Assembly: GCF_014649035.1 (NCBI RefSeq)
Contig: NZ_BMSG01000008.1
Coordinates: forward strand, 62,001-126,000
Direction: 5' to 3'
Source: Streptomyces sindenensis
Lineage (GTDB): Bacteria; Actinomycetota; Actinomycetes; Streptomycetales; Streptomycetaceae
Length of the DNA stretch: 64,000 bases
Below, one piece after another: positions 35,681 through 48,320 of the stretch. The translations under genes and the position numbers were made by a program. The notes below the pieces were generated by a model. That model made no database searches. It saw nothing but the letters and a program-made list of their open reading frames with translations, and was not told the DNA's origin. Position 1 is the stretch's first letter. Each line of letters opens with the position of its first letter.

Positions 35681-38350
35681 TCAGCGCATCAGCACGCCCG
35701 CGCCCTCCCCCGTCGCCTCGGTCGGCAGCGCGACCAGGCCCAGTTCGGCGCTGGTGGCCAGCAGCCGGTGGGCGGGCAGGACGCGCACGGTGTAGCCGTA
35801 CGGTCCCGTCCGGTCCGGGGTGAGCGGGCCCTCGTACAGCCAGCGGTCCTCCAGGTCCTGACCGCCCGCCGGCTTCAGCGGGAAGGTCTGGGCGTCCGCG
35901 ATGGCGTCGCCGGAGTCGACCCGGCCCGCGACCACCTGGACCTCCACGTCGTCCGGCTCCAGGCCGCCGAGCGCGATCCGCACCCGCAGCGCCAGGGTGG
36001 CCCCCAGCTCCGCCGAACCGCCCGCGGCGTCCCCGGCGACCGTCTCCACATGGTCGACGGAGACCCCGCGCCAGGCGGCCCTGACCTTGGCCTTCCACGC
36101 GGCGAGATCCCGCGCCACCGCGGGCTCCAGCGCCCGGCGGGCCCGGGCGGCGGGGGCGTACAGGCGCTCCACGTACTCGCGCACCATCCGCCCCGCGAGC
36201 ACCTTCGGGCCGAGGTTGACCAGGGTGGAGCGGACCATCTCGATCCAGCGGTCGGGCAGGCCCCCGGCCCCCCGGTCGTAGAAGCGCGGAGCGACCCGGT
36301 CCTCAATCAGGGCGTAGAGGGCGTTCGACTCCAGTTCGTCCCGGCGGTCCTCGTCGACCGCGGAGCCGTCGGCGGTGGGGATCTCCCAGCCGAAGTCCGG
36401 GTCGAACCACTCGTCCCACCAGCCGTCGCGCACCGACAGGTTGAGGCAGCCGTTGAGCGCCGCCTTCATCCCGCTCGTGCCGCAGGCCTCCAGCGGGCGC
36501 AGCGGGTTGTTGAGCCAGACGTCGCAGCCCGGGTAGAGCTTCTGCGCCATGCCCATGCCGTAGTCCGGCAGGAACACGATGCGGTGGCGCACCCGGGGGT
36601 CGTCCGCGAACCGCACCAGCTCCTGCACCAGCCGCTTCCCGCCGTCGTCGGCCGGGTGGGCCTTGCCCGCGACGACGATCTGGATCGGATGCGTCGGGTG
36701 GAGCAGCAGCTCCCGCAGCCGGTCGCGGTCGCGCAGCATCAGCGTCAGCCGCTTGTACGAGGGGACGCGGCGGGCGAAGCCGATGGTCAGGATGTCCGGG
36801 TCGAGGACGCCGTCGATCCAGCCCAGCTCGGCGGTGCCCGCGCCGCGCCTGCGCCAGGAGGCGTAGAGGCGGCGGCGGACCTCGGTGACGAGCCGGCCGC
36901 GCAGGTCCCGGCGCAGGTCCCAGATCTCCTGGTCGCCGATGCCGGTCACCGCGTCCCAGCGGCGGGGCGTGCCGGTCCGCGCGGAGGCCTCGTCGTCCAC
37001 CGGGCCGCCGGACAGCACCTGGTGGGCGCGGCCCTCGCCGACCTGGCCCGCGCCGAGCCGGAACACCTCGGGGGCGACCCAGGTCGGGGCGTGGACCCCG
37101 TTGGTGACGGAGGTGATCGGCACCTCGGCGGGGTCGAAGCCCGGCCAGAGCCCGGAGAACATCTCCCGGCTGACCGCCCCGTGCAGGGTGGAGACGCCGT
37201 TGGCGCGCTGGGCGAGCCTGAGGCCCATCACCGCCATGTTGAACAGCTCCGGTTCGCCGCCGGGGTAGGTCTCGGTGCCGAGCGGCAGGATCTTCTCGAC
37301 GGGTACGCCGGGCAGTTCGCCCTCGTCGCCGAAGTGGCGGGCGACGAGCCCCCGGTCGAAACGGTCTATGCCGGCGGGCACCGGGGTGTGGGTGGTGAAG
37401 ACGGTCCCGGTCCGCACCACTTCCAGGGCGGCCTCGAAGTCGAGTCCGGTGGGCATGAGTTCGCGGATGCGCTCCAGACCGAGGAAGCCGGCGTGGCCCT
37501 CGTTGGTGTGGAACACCTCCGGCTCCGGGGTGCCGGTGAGGCGGCACCAGGTGCGTACGGCACGCACCCCGCCGATGCCGAGCAGCATCTCCTGGAGGAG
37601 GCGGTGGTCGCTGCCGCCGCCGTAGAGCCGGTCGGTGACGTCGCGTTCGCCGGGGGCGTTCTCCTCGACGTCGGAGTCGAGGAGGAGCAGCGGCACGCGG
37701 CCGACCCGGGCGAGCCAGACGCACGCGTGCAGCGAGCGTCCGCCGGGCAGCGCGAGGACGACCCGGGCGGGGGTGCCGTCGGCCTCGCGGACCAGGTCGA
37801 GCGGGAGTTCGTTGGGGTCGAGGACGGGATAGTGCTCCTGCTGCCAGCCCTCGCGGGAGAGGGTCTGACGGAAGTAGCCGTGCCGGTAGAGCAGCCCGAC
37901 GCCGATGAGCGGGACGCCGAGGTCGCTGGCGGCCTTGAGGTGGTCGCCGGCCAGGATGCCGAGGCCGCCGCTGTACTGGGGCAGGGCGGCGGTGACTCCG
38001 AATTCGGGCGAGAAGTAGGCGACGCCGGAGGGGAGTTCGGCTCCGGCGGCCCGCTGTTCCTGGTACCAGCGCGGGCCGTCCAGATACTCGGCCAGATCGG
38101 CGGAGGCCGCGGCGAGGCGGCCGAGGTACTCCGCGTCCCCGGCCAGTTCGGTCAGTCGCCCGGCGGACAGCGAGCCGAGCAGGCGTACGGGGTCGGCGTC
38201 CGCCGGCCGCCAGCCCTCGGGGTCGGCGGCCCGGAAGAGCTCGCGGGTCTCGGTGTGCCACGACCAGCGCAGGTTGCGCGCGAGGTCGTGGAGGGGTCGG
38301 AGGGGTTCGGGGAGGACAGGACGCACGGTGAATCGACGAATGGCCTTCAC
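35681..38350 (-). CDS. glgP: Alpha-glucan (glycogen) phosphorylase
   Basis: An 889-residue phosphorylase of the actinobacterial long type, with an N-terminal DUF3417 segment (RPLHDLARNLRWSWHTETRE). The pyridoxal-phosphate lysine is K629 in GTSGMKAALNG, and the nearby SVRDGWWDEW is conserved. It releases glucose-1-phosphate from the non-reducing ends of alpha-1,4-glucan; in actinobacteria this class also acts on glucan made by GlgE. GTG 38350 follows GGTGGAG. It is divergent from glgE across a 686-base region. An inverted repeat about 36 bases upstream of its start may be an operator. Confidence 0.93.
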   Translation of the reverse strand: MKAIRRFTVRPVLPEPLRPLHDLARNLRWSWHTETRELFRAADPEGWRPADADPVRLLGSLSAGRLTELAGDAEYLGRLAAASADLAEYLDGPRWYQEQRAAGAELPSGVAYFSPEFGVTAALPQYSGGLGILAGDHLKAASDLGVPLIGVGLLYRHGYFRQTLSREGWQQEHYPVLDPNELPLDLVREADGTPARVVLALPGGRSLHACVWLARVGRVPLLLLDSDVEENAPGERDVTDRLYGGGSDHRLLQEMLLGIGGVRAVRTWCRLTGTPEPEVFHTNEGHAGFLGLERIRELMPTGLDFEAALEVVRTGTVFTTHTPVPAGIDRFDRGLVARHFGDEGELPGVPVEKILPLGTETYPGGEPELFNMAVMGLRLAQRANGVSTLHGAVSREMFSGLWPGFDPAEVPITSVTNGVHAPTWVAPEVFRLGAGQVGEGRAHQVLSGGPVDDEASARTGTPRRWDAVTGIGDQEIWDLRRDLRGRLVTEVRRRLYASWRRRGAGTAELGWIDGVLDPDILTIGFARRVPSYKRLTLMLRDRDRLRELLLHPTHPIQIVVAGKAHPADDGGKRLVQELVRFADDPRVRHRIVFLPDYGMGMAQKLYPGCDVWLNNPLRPLEACGTSGMKAALNGCLNLSVRDGWWDEWFDPDFGWEIPTADGSAVDEDRRDELESNALYALIEDRVAPRFYDRGAGGLPDRWIEMVRSTLVNLGPKVLAGRMVREYVERLYAPAARARRALEPAVARDLAAWKAKVRAAWRGVSVDHVETVAGDAAGGSAELGATLALRVRIALGGLEPDDVEVQVVAGRVDSGDAIADAQTFPLKPAGGQDLEDRWLYEGPLTPDRTGPYGYTVRVLPAHRLLATSAELGLVALPTEATGEGAGVLMR

Positions 38351-39036
38351 TGCTCCACCTTTACAGGGGACTTGCGCATCCGAGCGGACGCACCACGGTG
38401 TGCGTCCCTTCCGTCACCCCTGACGGTAGCGGCCGTCCGTGGCGGGCTGCCACGGCGCGCGGGCGGCGCGCCCGGCCCGGGGCGCGGCCGCCGCGCGCCT
38501 CCCCACAGACGCCCCACGCACCCCACCGGTGATCCCCCGCCACTCCTCCCACCTGGGGGTTTGGCCGATTTCCCTCCCGTACGCAGCCTTGTGGACCTTC
38601 CTGTCACAGGGAAGGCTGCCGTGTGGCGCCGCAGAACGGGTATCCGGAACCCGTGGGGGCGCTTCGGGTCTGCCGCGCCCACCGGGGCGTGCGCGCCGCG
38701 TGCGGCGGAGCCCGAGCGGCCCGTTACGACCGAGTAGTTAACACGGCGCCGGATTTCCCACCCTCCGACGCGGGGAAGGCTTCACCGGTACACGGCACGA
38801 CCCGGCCCGCACACGTCCTCCCGTGCATCCCGAAACATGCGCGAAACCCCCGCGACCCACCCATTCGAGTGCCATTCGAGTGAACGCGGACAGGAGCGGC
38901 CATGCCCACAGCCCGTCAGCGGACAGCTGAGCAGTTACAAAGGACAGATCCCCGTCTTCGCGGCACACGCGGTCGGTCCTCCGCGCCCGTGCCGTCCCCC
39001 GTGCACGCCGAGCTCCTCCAGCCCTCAGGTGATTCC
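38351..39036. promoter_or_regulatory. glgP-glgE divergent control region
   Basis: No gene is supported in this divergent region. It contains an inverted repeat GGACGCAC-6-GTGCGTCC (38386-38407) just upstream of glgP. A nested hairpin has GCAGCCTT (38583-38590) pairing with AAGGCTGC (38612-38619) around an inner CCTTCC/GGAAGG. Near glgE it holds a perfect tandem repeat of CCATTCGAGTG (38861-38871, 38872-38882). Bases 38902-39036 are an open in-frame extension of glgE with AT-rich codon use, including TTA at 38935-38937, behind a good AGGAG site. I treat this extension as leader, though it could be a longer N-terminus. Confidence 0.55.
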
Positions 39037-41051
<2,015 letters not shown>

Positions 41052-41055
<4 letters not shown>

Positions 41056-42758
41056 TCGTCAATGAGCCTGTCCCCGACACGTTCGAGGACACCCCCGCAA
41101 AGGACCGCGATCCCGACTGGTTCAAGCGAGCCGTCTTCTACGAGGTGCTCGTCCGGTCCTTCCAGGACTCCAACGGCGACGGAATCGGCGACCTCAAGGG
41201 CATCACCGCCAAGCTGGACTACCTCCAGTGGCTCGGTGTCGACTGCCTCTGGCTGCCGCCGTTCTTCAAGTCGCCGCTGCGCGACGGGGGCTACGACGTC
41301 TCCGACTACACCGCCGTGCTGCCGGAGTTCGGCGATCTCGCCGACTTCGTGGAGTTCGTGGACGCCGCGCACCAGCGCGGTATGCGCGTCATCATCGATT
41401 TCGTCATGAACCACACGAGCGATCAGCACGAGTGGTTCCAGCAGTCCCGCACCGACCCCGACGGGCCGTACGGCGACTACTACGTCTGGGCGGACGACGA
41501 CAAGCAGTTCCAGGACGCCCGGATCATCTTCGTCGACACCGAGACGTCCAACTGGACCTTCGACCCGGTGCGCAAGCAGTACTACTGGCACCGCTTCTTC
41601 TCGCACCAGCCGGACCTCAACTACGAGAACCCGGCGGTCCAGGAGGAGATCCTGGCGGCCCTGCGGTTCTGGCTGGACCTGGGCATCGACGGCTTCCGGG
41701 TCGACGCGGTGCCCTACCTCTACCAGCGCGAGGGCACCAACTGCGAGAACCTCCCCGAGACCCACCACTTCCTCAAGCGGGTCCGCAAGGAGATCGACGC
41801 CAACTACCCGGACACCGTGCTCCTCGCCGAGGCCAACCAGTGGCCGGAGGACGTCGTCGACTACTTCGGCGACTACGAGGCGGGCGGCGACGAGTGCCAC
41901 ATGGCGTTCCACTTCCCCGTGATGCCGCGGATCTTCATGGCGGTGCGCCGGGAGAGCCGCTACCCGGTCTCCGAAATCCTGGCGAAGACCCCGGCGATCC
42001 CGAAGAACTGCCAGTGGGGCATCTTCCTGCGCAACCACGACGAGCTGACCCTCGAAATGGTCACGGACGAAGAGCGCGACTACATGTACGCGGAGTACGC
42101 CAAGGACCCGCGGATGCGCGCCAACATCGGCATCCGCAGGCGGCTCGCCCCGCTGCTGGACAACGACCGCAACCAGATCGAGCTGTTCACCGCGCTGCTG
42201 CTGTCGCTGCCCGGCTCCCCGATCCTCTACTACGGGGACGAGATCGGGATGGGCGACAACATCTGGCTGGGCGACCGGGACGCGGTGCGCACCCCGATGC
42301 AGTGGACGCCCGACCGCAACGCCGGGTTCTCCTCCAGCGATCCGGGGCGGCTCTACCTCCCCACGATCATGGACCCGGTCTACGGCTACCAGGTCACCAA
42401 CGTCGAGGCGTCGATGGCCTCGCCGTCCTCGCTGCTGCACTGGACCCGCCGGATGATCGAGATCCGGAAGCAGAACCCGGCCTTCGGTCTCGGCGAGTAC
42501 ACCGAGCTCCCCTCCTCCAACCCGGCGGTGCTGGCGTTCACCCGCGAGTACGGGGACGACCTCGTCCTGTGCGTGCACAACTTCTCGCGGTTCGCACAGC
42601 CCACGGAACTGGACCTGCGATCGTTCAACGGACGTCATCCGGTGGAACTGATCGGCGGGGTGCGCTTCCCGGCCATCGGTCAGTGGCCCTATCTGCTGAC
42701 CCTTGCGGGACACGGCTTCTACTGGTTCCGGCTGCGCAAGGACGCGCCGCCGGCCTGA
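41052..42758 (+). CDS. treS: Trehalose synthase (maltose alpha-D-glucosyltransferase)
   Basis: A 568-residue GH13 trehalose synthase of the single-domain type, without a fused maltokinase. The catalytic triad is D218 ([10 protein letters not shown]), E260 (LLAEANQW) and D330 (LRNHDELT). The N-terminus [20 protein letters not shown] is a family hallmark. It isomerises trehalose and maltose; beside Pep2 and GlgE it feeds trehalose carbon into alpha-glucan. The start is fixed by ATGA overlap with glgE and a GGAGGG 12 bases upstream. It is followed 16 bases later by a strong hairpin, so pep2 downstream may be transcribed separately or by read-through. Confidence 0.95.
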
Positions 42759-42773
42759 GAAGGCGCCGGTCGC

Positions 42774-42801
42774 GTGCGGGGCGGTTTCCACCGCCCCGCA
42801 C
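42774..42801. terminator. Strong hairpin after treS
   Basis: A perfect 12-bp stem, GTGCGGGGCGGT with its complement, around TTCC, beginning 16 bases after the treS stop. It lies inside the glgE-treS-pep2-glgB gene series. Confidence 0.75.
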
Positions 42802-42820
42802 GGGGCACTCTGAGCGAAAC

Positions 42821-42861
42821 GAAGGCCCCGGGCCCTCACCGGTTCCTCGCCCCGGGCCTTC
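42821..42861. terminator. Second, imperfect hairpin between treS and pep2
   Basis: GAAGGCCC pairs with GGGCCTTC, extended by three more pairs after one mismatch, with a loop of about 19 bases. It follows the perfect hairpin by 20 bases. It may be a second terminator or an attenuator ahead of pep2. Confidence 0.5.
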
Positions 42862-42986
42862 ACGGTTCCGCCGTTCGAGTCCGTAAGCACCTTCCTCTCC
42901 CGACACGTCCCGCACAGCCGGACAGCCATTGCCGCAATCCGGGACACTCTTCGCATCCTGTGTGCCCGGGGAAAGGACGCGATGCC

Positions 42987-44408
42987 ATGTCGGAGGCTGC
43001 ATCCACTCACGTCGCCCTGGCGAAGAGCACGAGGAACAGCGCGACCACCGGCAGTACGACGGACGGAGCCCTGCTTCCGTCCCTCGCCCCCCTGCTCCAC
43101 GCATGGCTGCCCCGGCAGCGCTGGTTCGCCGGAAAGGGCCGGCCGGTCACCGGCTTCCGGCTGGTCTCGGCCACCGAGATGGTGCCGCTGGACGGCACGG
43201 CGGGCCCCGGACTCCTGCATCTGCTGCTGCGGGTCGAGCAGCCCTCCGGGTCAGTCCGGGCGGGCGAAGACTGCTACCAACTGCTGCTGGGCGTACGGAC
43301 GTCACTGCCTCCGCTGCTCGCCGGAGCGCTGGTCGGCCGGGTGGAGCGGGGGCCGCTCGCCGGACGGACCGTGTACGACGCGCTGCACGACCCGCGGCTC
43401 GCCGATGTGCTGCTGGAACGGTTCCGCCGGCCCGGCAGCCTCGGTTCGCTGCGCTTCGAGCGGACCGCCGAGATCCCGGCCGGTCTCACGCCCCGGGTGC
43501 TGGACGCCGAGCAGTCCAATTCCTCACTGGTCTACGGGGACGCGTTCATCCTGAAGATCTTCCGGCGGGTCTTCCCGGGCACCAACCCGGACCTGGAGCT
43601 GCCGCTCGCGCTGACCGGCGAGGGGTGCGAACGGGTGCCCGCCCCGGTCGCCTGGTTCGAGGCCCCCGGCTCCGAACCGCTCACCCTCGGCGTCCTCCAG
43701 CCCTTCCTGCACGGGGCGCGCGACGGCTGGCAGCTCGCGCTGGCCGCGCTCGCCGCGGGACGCGACTTCCTGCCCGAGGCTCGGGCGCTGGGCCGCGCCA
43801 CCGCCGAGGTGCACACCGCGCTCGCCGCCGCCCTGCCGACCCCGGCGCTGCGCGGCACCCAGACCCGGCAGCTGGTGGCCCGGATGACCCAGCGGCTGGA
43901 GGCCGCCGCCCAGGCGGTCCCGGCGCTCGTGCCGTACGTCCCCGGGCTGCGCGCCGCGTTCGACGCGGTGACGGATCTCGGGGTCCGGGGCAGCGGCTGG
44001 GCCCAGCAGCGGGTGCACGGCGATCTCCATCTCGGGCAGACGCTGCGCTCCGCCGACGGCTTCTGGTCGCTGATCGACTTCGAGGGCGAACCGGCCCGCC
44101 CGCTGCCCGAGCGCCGGATGCCCGCGCCCCCGGTGCGCGATGTCGCGGGCATGCTGCGGTCCTTCGACTACGCGGCCCGCTCGCACCGCCCGTGGAACCC
44201 GGAGTGGGCGGCCCGCTGCCGTGCCGCCTACTGCGAGGGGTACGCGCAGGCCTCGGGCAGCGATCCGCGCGGCGAACCCGAGCTGCTGCGCGCCCACGAG
44301 ACCGACAAGGCCGTGTACGAGGTGGTGTACGAGGCCCGGCACCGCCCCGACTGGCTGCCGGTCCCGATGGCGGCCATCCAGCGGCTGGCCCAGTCCGCGG
44401 CGGCCTGA
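42987..44408 (+). CDS. pep2: Maltokinase Pep2 (Mak)
   Basis: A 473-residue maltokinase with the APH/ChoK kinase fold. The catalytic loop is VHGDLHLGQ (H344, D346) and the metal motif is IDFEGEPARPL. The N-terminal cap begins LHAWLPRQRWFAGKGRP, a maltokinase hallmark. It uses ATP to make alpha-maltose-1-phosphate, the donor for GlgE, from TreS-derived maltose. ATG 42987 lies about 9 bases after GAAAGGAC; an ATG five bases earlier is in another frame. The 228-base gap to treS holds two hairpins, so a private promoter is likely. glgB follows after 80 bases. Confidence 0.93.
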   Translation: MSEAASTHVALAKSTRNSATTGSTTDGALLPSLAPLLHAWLPRQRWFAGKGRPVTGFRLVSATEMVPLDGTAGPGLLHLLLRVEQPSGSVRAGEDCYQLLLGVRTSLPPLLAGALVGRVERGPLAGRTVYDALHDPRLADVLLERFRRPGSLGSLRFERTAEIPAGLTPRVLDAEQSNSSLVYGDAFILKIFRRVFPGTNPDLELPLALTGEGCERVPAPVAWFEAPGSEPLTLGVLQPFLHGARDGWQLALAALAAGRDFLPEARALGRATAEVHTALAAALPTPALRGTQTRQLVARMTQRLEAAAQAVPALVPYVPGLRAAFDAVTDLGVRGSGWAQQRVHGDLHLGQTLRSADGFWSLIDFEGEPARPLPERRMPAPPVRDVAGMLRSFDYAARSHRPWNPEWAARCRAAYCEGYAQASGSDPRGEPELLRAHETDKAVYEVVYEARHRPDWLPVPMAAIQRLAQSAAA

Positions 44409-44488
44409 GCCCACTCCCCCTCGACCCCTGAGACCCTCCGCCCCCCCCGCCCGCGCTCTCCCCCTTCACTCCCGAGGAGGCAGTCCCT

Positions 44489-46915
44489 GTGACCGCCCGC
44501 AAGCCGTCCCGCAAGGCATCCCGCAAGTCCCCCGAGGTCCCCGCCGAGGTGGCTGTGGAGACCGTCGCCGAACCCGCTGCGAAGACCTCCGCAGCCGAGA
44601 CCTCCGCAGCCGCTGCGGCCGCGCCCGCGCCGGCGCCCGCCGCCACCGCCACCAAGGCCGCGCCCGCCGAGCGCGCCCGGAAGAAGCGGGCGGACGCGGG
44701 TCCGCCGCGCCCCCGGCAGGCCGGTGACGGCCAGGGCGCCCGCCCCGCGCCGGCACTGGACGGTGCGGACCGCGGCCGGCTGCTGGCCGGCGACCACCAC
44801 GCCCCGCACGACGTGCTGGGCGCCCACCCGATCCCGGGCGGGGTGCTCGTCCGGGCGCTGCGGCCGTTCGCCCGGACCGTCACCGTGCTGGCGACGGGGG
44901 TGCGGGCCGAGCTGCACGACGACGGCGACGGCTTCTTCTCCGGTGTGCTGCCGGTGCCGCAGGTGCCCGCGTACCGGCTGGAAGTGGCGTACGACGACAA
45001 CACCATCGAGGTGGAGGACCCGTACCGCTTCTGGCCCGCGATCGGTGAGCTCGATCTGCATCTGATCGGCGAGGGCCGCCACGAGGAGTTGTGGCGGGCG
45101 CTCGGCGCGGAGCCGATGGTCCACCAGGGGGTGGCCGGGACCCGGTTCACGCTGTGGGCGCCGAACGCGCGGGGGGTGCGGATCACCGGTGACTTCAACT
45201 ACTGGGACGGCACGGGCTTCCCGATGCGTTCGCTCGGCTCGACCGGGGTGTGGGAACTGTTCCTGCCGGGGGTCGGCGAGGGCGCGCTGTACAAGTTCGA
45301 CATCTGCCGCCCGGACGGTTCGCACACGGTGCGGGCCGACCCGATGGCCCGGCGCACCGAGGTGCCGCCCGCCACCGCGTCGATCGTCACCGCCAAGCAC
45401 CACGAGTGGCAGGACGCGGACTGGATGGCGCACCGGGGCGACCGGCCGGTCCACGAGGCCCCGTTCTCGGTGTACGAGGTGCACCTCGCCTCCTGGCGGC
45501 CCGGCCTGACATATCGTCAACTGGCGGAGCAGCTGCCCGCGTACGTCAAGGATCTCGGGTTCACGCACGTCGAGCTCATGCCGGTCTCGGAGCACCCCTT
45601 CGGCGGCTCCTGGGGCTATCAGGTCACCGGGTTCTACGCGCCGACCTCGCGGCTGGGCACGCCGGACGACTTCCGCTTCCTCGTCGACGCCCTGCACCGG
45701 GCGGGCATCGGCGTCATCATGGACTGGGTCCCGGCCCATTTCCCGCGCGACGACTGGGCGTTGGCCGAGTTCGACGGACGTCCGCTGTACGAGCACGCCG
45801 ACCCGCGGCGCGCGGCTCACCCGGACTGGGGGACGCTGGAGTTCGACTACGGCCGCACCGAGGTCCGCAACTTCCTGGTCGCCAACGCCACGTACTGGTG
45901 CGAGGAGTTCCACATCGACGGGCTGCGGGTCGACGCGGTCGCCTCGATGCTCTACCTCGACTACTCCCGCGAGGACGGCCAGTGGTCGCCCAACGAGTTC
46001 GGCGGCCGGGAGAACCTGGACGCGGTTGCCTTCCTCCAGGAGATGAACGCGACCGTCTACCGTCGCAACCCGGGCGTCGTGACCATCGCCGAGGAGTCCA
46101 CCGCCTGGGACGGTGTCACGCGCCCGACCGACAGCGGCGGCCTGGGCTTCGGGCTGAAGTGGAACATGGGCTGGATGCACGACTCGCTCCAGTACATGGC
46201 GAAGGAGCCGGTCCACCGCAAGTACCACCACAACGAGATGACGTTCTCGATGGTGTACGCCTACAGCGAGAACTACGTGCTGCCGATCTCGCACGACGAG
46301 GTGGTGCACGGCAAGCAGGCGCTGGTGACGAAGATGCCCGGCGACTGGTGGCAGCGGCGCGCCAATCACCGCGCCTACCTGGGCTTCATGTGGGCCCACC
46401 CGGGTAAGCAACTGCTCTTCATGGGACAGGAGTTCGCCCAGGGCGCGGAGTGGTCGGAGGGCCACGGTCCGGACTGGTGGCTGCTGGACCCGTCCTACGA
46501 GGCGTCCGGCGACCACCGCGGGGTGCGGACCCTGGTGGGCGATCTGAACGCGGTGTACGGGGCGGTGCCCGCGCTGTGGCAGCGGGACACCTCGCCGGAG
46601 GGGTTCAGCTGGGTGGACGGCGGGGCGGCCGAGGACAACGTGTTCGCGTTCCTGCGGTACGACGCGGACGGCTCGCCGCTGCTCGCGGTCTCGCACTTCT
46701 CCCCGGCGGTCCGCACCGACTACCGCCTGGGAGTGCCGGAGACCGGTACGGAGGGCTGGGTGGAGGTCCTCAACACCGACGCGGCCCGGTACGGCGGGGG
46801 CGACGTGCGCAACGAGGAGCCGGTGAAGGCCGAGGCGGTGCCCGCACACGGCCGGCCGTCCAGCATCTCGGTGACGCTGCCGCCGCTGGCGACGGTGTGG
46901 TTCCGCCCGGCGTGA
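44489..46915 (+). CDS. glgB: 1,4-alpha-glucan branching enzyme GlgB
   Basis: An 808-residue GH13_9 branching enzyme. GTG 44489 follows GAGGAGG. The first about 95 residues are a Lys/Ala/Pro-rich disordered lead not seen in E. coli GlgB. Two CBM48-like N-terminal domains follow ([35 protein letters not shown]). The catalytic residues are D482 ([17 protein letters not shown]), E535 (TIAEEST) and D603 ([12 protein letters not shown]). It creates alpha-1,6 branches in the glucan made by GlgE. It is last in the series and ends at a 17-bp hairpin. Confidence 0.95.
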   Translation: MTARKPSRKASRKSPEVPAEVAVETVAEPAAKTSAAETSAAAAAAPAPAPAATATKAAPAERARKKRADAGPPRPRQAGDGQGARPAPALDGADRGRLLAGDHHAPHDVLGAHPIPGGVLVRALRPFARTVTVLATGVRAELHDDGDGFFSGVLPVPQVPAYRLEVAYDDNTIEVEDPYRFWPAIGELDLHLIGEGRHEELWRALGAEPMVHQGVAGTRFTLWAPNARGVRITGDFNYWDGTGFPMRSLGSTGVWELFLPGVGEGALYKFDICRPDGSHTVRADPMARRTEVPPATASIVTAKHHEWQDADWMAHRGDRPVHEAPFSVYEVHLASWRPGLTYRQLAEQLPAYVKDLGFTHVELMPVSEHPFGGSWGYQVTGFYAPTSRLGTPDDFRFLVDALHRAGIGVIMDWVPAHFPRDDWALAEFDGRPLYEHADPRRAAHPDWGTLEFDYGRTEVRNFLVANATYWCEEFHIDGLRVDAVASMLYLDYSREDGQWSPNEFGGRENLDAVAFLQEMNATVYRRNPGVVTIAEESTAWDGVTRPTDSGGLGFGLKWNMGWMHDSLQYMAKEPVHRKYHHNEMTFSMVYAYSENYVLPISHDEVVHGKQALVTKMPGDWWQRRANHRAYLGFMWAHPGKQLLFMGQEFAQGAEWSEGHGPDWWLLDPSYEASGDHRGVRTLVGDLNAVYGAVPALWQRDTSPEGFSWVDGGAAEDNVFAFLRYDADGSPLLAVSHFSPAVRTDYRLGVPETGTEGWVEVLNTDAARYGGGDVRNEEPVKAEAVPAHGRPSSISVTLPPLATVWFRPA

Positions 46916-46938
46916 TCCGTACGGGCCCGTGAAGGGCC

Positions 46939-46981
46939 GGGGCCGGTACCGCGTCCGGTGCGACGCGGTACCGGCCCCTTT
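46939..46981. terminator. Hairpin terminator after glgB
   Basis: A perfect 17-bp stem (46939-46955 with 46962-46978) and a 6-base loop, followed by TTT. It lies between convergent glgB and the reductase gene and probably serves both. Confidence 0.85.
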
Positions 46982-46997
46982 CCCGCTCCGGGCCCGC

Positions 46998-47891
46998 TCA
47001 GCGGTCGGCCGCGATCACCTCGATGATGCTCGACCAGGACGAGGAGCCGTGGCCCTCGGCGATGGCCCGGTCGGTGACCGACTTGAGCCCCGCCAGGTGC
47101 GAGACGTCCAGGTGGTGGTCCCTCGCGGTGTGCAGAATGTGGTCGACGCCGGCCGCCATCATGGCGAGGTTGCCGCCGTCGTTCCCGTACGTACGGGTGT
47201 CGACGTCGACGGCCGTGAGCTCGGCGATCGGCGGCAGGATGGCCGCGATCGTGTTGAGGTACGGGACGAGGGACGCGCCGTCGATGCCCTCGGCGCGGGC
47301 CAGGGCGAAGGCGTGGACGAGGCCGCCCATGGCCCCGTAGAAGAAGTCCAGCATCGCCATGTCGTGGGCGGCGGCGAGGCCGTGGTCCTCGCCGAGATAG
47401 GTGGCGGGCTCGCCGAGCGCCTTGAGGGTGGCCTCGTGCGCGGCGAAGGCGGCGCGGTCGCCGGAGTGGAAGACCAGGGCCTCTGCCGTGCCGACCACGT
47501 CGACCGGCACCATGATCGCCCCGTCGAGGTAGGACAGGGAGTGCTTCGCGGCCCAGGCGGCGGTCTGCCGCGAGCGGGCCGGGGTGTCCGAGGTCAGGTT
47601 GACCAGGACCCGCCCCTCCAGCGCTTCGGCCAGGGGCTCCAGCACCGCGTCGGAGGCGTCGTAGTCGACGAGGCAGACCACGACGAGCCCGCTCGCCCGC
47701 ACGGCCTCCTCGGCGGACGCGGCGCGCACCGCGCCCAGCGCGACGACGTCCTCGCCCTTCCCGGGCGAGCGGTTCCAGACGGTGGTGGGGTGGCCGGCGG
47801 CCAGGAAGGCGCGGGCCAGAGAGCGGCCCATGTCACCGAGGCCGAGAACGGTGACGGGTGCGGAATCGGTGGTCTTGTTCGCTTGCTTCAT
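46998..47891 (-). CDS. NADPH-dependent imine-reductase-like oxidoreductase
   Basis: A 297-residue protein of the beta-hydroxyacid dehydrogenase/imine reductase superfamily. The Rossmann motif is GLGDMG and the strand-2 end is WNRSPGK; an Arg/Ser there favours NADPH. The C-terminal helical domain includes AAHDMAMLDFFYGAMGGLVHA, matching the region that holds the Asp or Tyr proton donor in imine reductases. 6-phosphogluconate dehydrogenase signatures are missing. It probably reduces a cyclic imine or similar compound; the natural substrate is unknown. The ATG at 47891 begins MKQANKTTDS. It has no operon partner. Confidence 0.75.
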   Translation of the reverse strand: MKQANKTTDSAPVTVLGLGDMGRSLARAFLAAGHPTTVWNRSPGKGEDVVALGAVRAASAEEAVRASGLVVVCLVDYDASDAVLEPLAEALEGRVLVNLTSDTPARSRQTAAWAAKHSLSYLDGAIMVPVDVVGTAEALVFHSGDRAAFAAHEATLKALGEPATYLGEDHGLAAAHDMAMLDFFYGAMGGLVHAFALARAEGIDGASLVPYLNTIAAILPPIAELTAVDVDTRTYGNDGGNLAMMAAGVDHILHTARDHHLDVSHLAGLKSVTDRAIAEGHGSSSWSSIIEVIAADR

Positions 47892-47972
47892 AGGGCCATG
47901 CTGGGCGCGCGAGCAGGGCGTGACCAGAACCCACTTGGCTGTCAGATACGTACTTCGGGGAAAGGATGCAGG

Positions 47973-48320
47973 TCAGCGGCCGGCCGGGTCGAGAACGTCC
48001 GCCAGTTCCCGGAGCAGTCCGCGCTTCGGCCGGGCGCCGACGAGCGACTTCACCGGCTCACCCGCCCGGAAGACCATCAAGGTCGGCGTCGCCAGCACGC
48101 CGTACCGGACGGCGATCTGGGGCGCACGGTCGACGTCGAGCTGGACGACCTTGATCCGGGCGGCCTCCTCGCGGGCGATCTCGCCGAGCACCGGGGCGAG
48201 TTGGCGGCAGGGGCCGCACCAGTCGGCGGTGAACTGGACCAGCACGGGCAGCGCGGATTCCAGCACGTGCGCCTCGAAGGTCTCCTCGGTGGCCTCGGTG
48301 AGGCCTGCGGTCCTGATCAT
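47973..48320 (-). CDS. trxA: Thioredoxin
   Basis: A 115-residue thioredoxin with the redox motif WCGPC in VQFTADWCGPCRQLAP and the cis-proline in LATPTLMVF. It is of normal size, cytoplasmic, and reduces protein disulfides. It starts ATG 48320 behind GAGGA and overlaps the upstream MerR regulator gene by ATGA, so the two are co-translated. The pairing suggests this thioredoxin is induced by a thiol or electrophile stress sensed by the regulator. Confidence 0.93.
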   Translation of the reverse strand: MIRTAGLTEATEETFEAHVLESALPVLVQFTADWCGPCRQLAPVLGEIAREEAARIKVVQLDVDRAPQIAVRYGVLATPTLMVFRAGEPVKSLVGARPKRGLLRELADVLDPAGR

